Below are positions 62,205-64,000 of a DNA stretch of 64,000 bases, piece after piece. The DNA lies in assembly GCA_963724385.1 (NCBI GenBank), contig CAVRUJ010000002.1, positions 310,001 through 374,000 of the forward strand. Reading direction: 5' to 3'. The notes beneath the pieces were generated by a model, which worked only from the letters and a program-made list of their open reading frames with translations, did no database searches and was not told where the DNA came from. A program made the position numbers and the translations under genes. Each line of letters opens with the position of its first letter. Positions within the stretch are counted from its first letter, which is position 1. The stretch is from DASXQK01 sp963724385. Lineage in GTDB: Bacteria; Pseudomonadota; Alphaproteobacteria; Dongiales; Dongiaceae.

Positions 62205-63032
62205 TCAGTGAGCCATCAGCACGGGCAGGGTCGTCTGGGCCAGTACGTCGCGCGTGGCCCCACCCAGGATCATTTCGCGAATCCTACTGTGGCCGTATGC
62301 GCCCATCACCAGGATGTCGGCGCCGAGGCTCTGGGCATGTTCGAGCAGCGCGTGGCCGATGGACTTGCCATGAGGTTCGACATTTTCCACCACGGCCCTG
62401 AGGCCATGCCGGGCGAGATAGGCGACCAGCGCATCGCCGGGCGCCCGCTTGTCGACCCCCGGCGCCGTCAGCACGCTGATCGTCTCCGCCTTCTCCAGGA
62501 AGGGCAAAGCGGCCGACACGACACGGCTCGACTGGGCGCTGCCGTTCCAGGCAAGCGCGACCTTGCGCCCGATCGCGGCCGGCGGGCTAGGTGGGGCCAC
62601 CAGCACCGGCCGGCCCGTGTCGAACAGCGCCGAATCCAGGCTGGCCGCGAGCTGCCCATCGGCGTTGGAGTCGGGCCGGCCGATGACGGTCAGGTCTGCA
62701 AGGCGTCCCGCAGCGGCGAGGACCACGGGCTCGGGGCCCATTTCCTGACGCCAGGTCATGCTGATGCCGGCCGTGGCGGCGGCCTGGTCGAAGGCGGTAC
62801 GGGCCTTCTCGGCGCGCCCTTCGACGGCCTTGGTCATCGCCTCCATCACCTGCTCGACCATGGCTCCCGACATGCCTTCGCCGACGATGGGCACCAGGGT
62901 CGCCGGGTCGGCGCGGACGTGGAGCACATCGAGATGGGCGCCAAACTGCCTCGCCACGGCAATGCCGGCGCCGAGCGTGGCTTCCGACAGCGGACCGCCG
63001 TCGACCAGAGCCAGGATCAGTTTCGGTGTCAT
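62205..63032 (-). CDS. tandem universal stress protein (UspA family)
   Basis: 275 residues with two Usp folds. The second ends in the nucleotide-binding motif GAYGHSRIREMILGGATRDVL; the first has the motif less complete (DLTVIGRPDSNADGQL). Tandem Usp proteins are common stress-survival proteins in Alphaproteobacteria. ATG 63032 is the natural start. No direct link to neighbours is visible. Confidence 0.9.
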   Translation of the reverse strand: MTPKLILALVDGGPLSEATLGAGIAVARQFGAHLDVLHVRADPATLVPIVGEGMSGAMVEQVMEAMTKAVEGRAEKARTAFDQAAATAGISMTWRQEMGPEPVVLAAAGRLADLTVIGRPDSNADGQLAASLDSALFDTGRPVLVAPPSPPAAIGRKVALAWNGSAQSSRVVSAALPFLEKAETISVLTAPGVDKRAPGDALVAYLARHGLRAVVENVEPHGKSIGHALLEHAQSLGADILVMGAYGHSRIREMILGGATRDVLAQTTLPVLMAH

Positions 63033-63103
63033 CGCTTCGCTCCTCTGCTATCCCCCATGAATCCAAAACTCGGGTGGAGACATGCCCTGGGCATCGGCAC
63101 GAA

Positions 63104-64000
63104 TCAAGCGAATCCCGGCCGCGCCTCCGGCAAGCCTGCCGGATCCTGATGGATTATGATCTCCGCGCCCGGGAATGCGTCGAGAATCGCCTTCTCGACC
63201 TCATCGGAAACCGCGTGGGCCTTGAGCAAGGGGATGTCGCCGTCGAGCTCGAGGTGAAACTGAATGAAAGTCGAGTGGCCCGAGGACCGGGTCCTGAGAT
63301 CGTGGAGCTGGCGCACGGCGGGATTGGAGAGCGCGATGTCGCGGATGCGCCCGCGGGCCGCCTCCGGCAGTTCACGGTCCATCAGCAGGTCGAAGGCCGA
63401 TCGGGCGATGTTCCACGCAGTGAATAGAATGTAGCAGCCGACGCCGGCGGCGCAGAGCGGATCGGCCAAGGCCCATTTGAACTCCCGCCAAACCAGCAAG
63501 GCAATGACGACGGCGCAGTTGACCAGCAGGTCACTGAAGTAGTGCTGGGCGTCGGCGCGGATAGCGACCGAGTCAGTCTGCTTGACGACGTGGCGCTGGA
63601 ACAGCTGCAGCGCCGCGGTCAGCAGGATCGAGACCGCCATCACCACGAGGCCGGCGGCGCTGTTCAGGATCGGCGAGGGATTGACCACGCGATTGCCGGC
63701 CTCGACCAGGAGGAACAAGGCCGAGCCGGCGATGAAGGCGCTCTGTACCAAGGCCGCCAGGGGCTCGGCCTTGCCATGGCCGAAACGATGCTCCTCGTCG
63801 GGGGGAACAAGCGCAGTGCGCACGGCCACCAGGTTGACCAGGGAGGCGGCCGCATCGAGCAGGGAATCCAGCAGGGTCGACAGCATGCTGACGGAATCGG
63901 TGAGGAGATAGGCCCCGACCTTGGCGGCAATCAGGATCCCCGCCGTCGTGACCGAGGCGTAAGTGGCCATCCGCATCAGCCGCCCGCGTTCCTCGCCGTA
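63104..64000 (-). CDS. cation diffusion facilitator family transporter, 5' end outside window
   Basis: Metal/proton antiporter of the FieF type. The visible 290-residue part starts MRMATYASVTTAGILIAAKV, but the frame stays open to the window edge (YGEERGRL precedes it), so a longer N-terminus is likely. Motifs: SVSMLSTLLDSLLDAAASLVN with the DxxxD metal site, FGHGKAEPLAALVQ, ADAQHYFSDLLVN with the second site, and a C-terminal cytosolic domain with HDLRTRSSGHSTFIQFHLEL. Zinc or iron export is usual. Confidence 0.92.
   Translation of the reverse strand, partial: YGEERGRLMRMATYASVTTAGILIAAKVGAYLLTDSVSMLSTLLDSLLDAAASLVNLVAVRTALVPPDEEHRFGHGKAEPLAALVQSAFIAGSALFLLVEAGNRVVNPSPILNSAAGLVVMAVSILLTAALQLFQRHVVKQTDSVAIRADAQHYFSDLLVNCAVVIALLVWREFKWALADPLCAAGVGCYILFTAWNIARSAFDLLMDRELPEAARGRIRDIALSNPAVRQLHDLRTRSSGHSTFIQFHLELDGDIPLLKAHAVSDEVEKAILDAFPGAEIIIHQDPAGLPEARPGFA

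Noticed and set aside
1..64000. CRISPR arrays, rRNA and tRNA genes
   Set aside because: No regularly spaced direct repeats, rRNA signature stretches or tRNA cloverleaf was noticed on reading; a dedicated scan was not possible.

Overview
The window is a GC-rich stretch of an alphaproteobacterial chromosome. It carries MipZ, the division-site ATPase characteristic of that class, and a glycine-dependent (ALAS-type) HemA. It also has an imuA-imuB-dnaE2 mutagenesis cassette behind a direct-repeat LexA box of the alphaproteobacterial type (GTTC-N7-GTTC). No rRNA, tRNA or CRISPR array was found. The exact genus cannot be fixed from the sequence; a Rhodospirillales-like or related soil/plant-associated lineage is an inference.

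Layout. 1-3.5 kb: sugar-nucleotide genes on the minus strand (phosphohexomutase cut by the window edge, ugd, galU). 3.7-8.2 kb: J-domain protein, VWA-like protein, mipZ and a molybdopterin oxidoreductase, all minus. 8.4-13.3 kb: plus-strand operon of two tandem DMT transporters, an LhgO-type flavoprotein and a TPR-glycosyltransferase. 13.3-16.9 kb: DUF1028, RidA and HpaB-type monooxygenase genes with a divergent LysR regulator. 17.5-27.3 kb: a seven-gene catabolic cluster (APC permease, gamma-glutamyl-amide-type glutamine synthetase, aldehyde dehydrogenase, GlpA-like and HcnA-like flavoproteins, FGGY kinase, iron-dependent alcohol dehydrogenase). 27.3-32.4 kb: a lipoprotein, PutA, and an orphan mazE followed by a nine-codon mazF stump. 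32.4-37.9 kb: dnaE2, imuB, imuA. 38-43.7 kb: thioesterase, HutC-type regulator, an unusual HisD paralogue and an SsuABC-like transporter. 43.7-47.9 kb: a lower-GC zone of small exported or membrane proteins, gene fragments and an internally deleted IS5-family element. 47.9-56 kb: SDR, APH-like kinase, pyrE, manC, DJ-1/PfpI protein, class III aminotransferase and hemA. 56.2-60.7 kb: a PotABCD-type polyamine/opine transporter. 60.8-64 kb: a winged-helix-like protein, SDR, tandem UspA and a cation-diffusion facilitator running off the edge.

How it works together. Nitrogen-compound scavenging dominates: proline oxidation, polyamine-type uptake with an omega-aminotransferase, gamma-glutamylation of an amine coupled to alcohol/aldehyde oxidation, and RidA-assisted monooxygenase chemistry. 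The most notable non-coding structure is a 106-107 bp bipartite palindromic element present three times (at about 3.6, 8.2 and 54.6 kb). The most interesting gene systems are the 17.5-27.3 kb cluster and the HutC/HisD-paralogue/SsuABC locus, which has two matching TGTA-N2-TACA-like operators.
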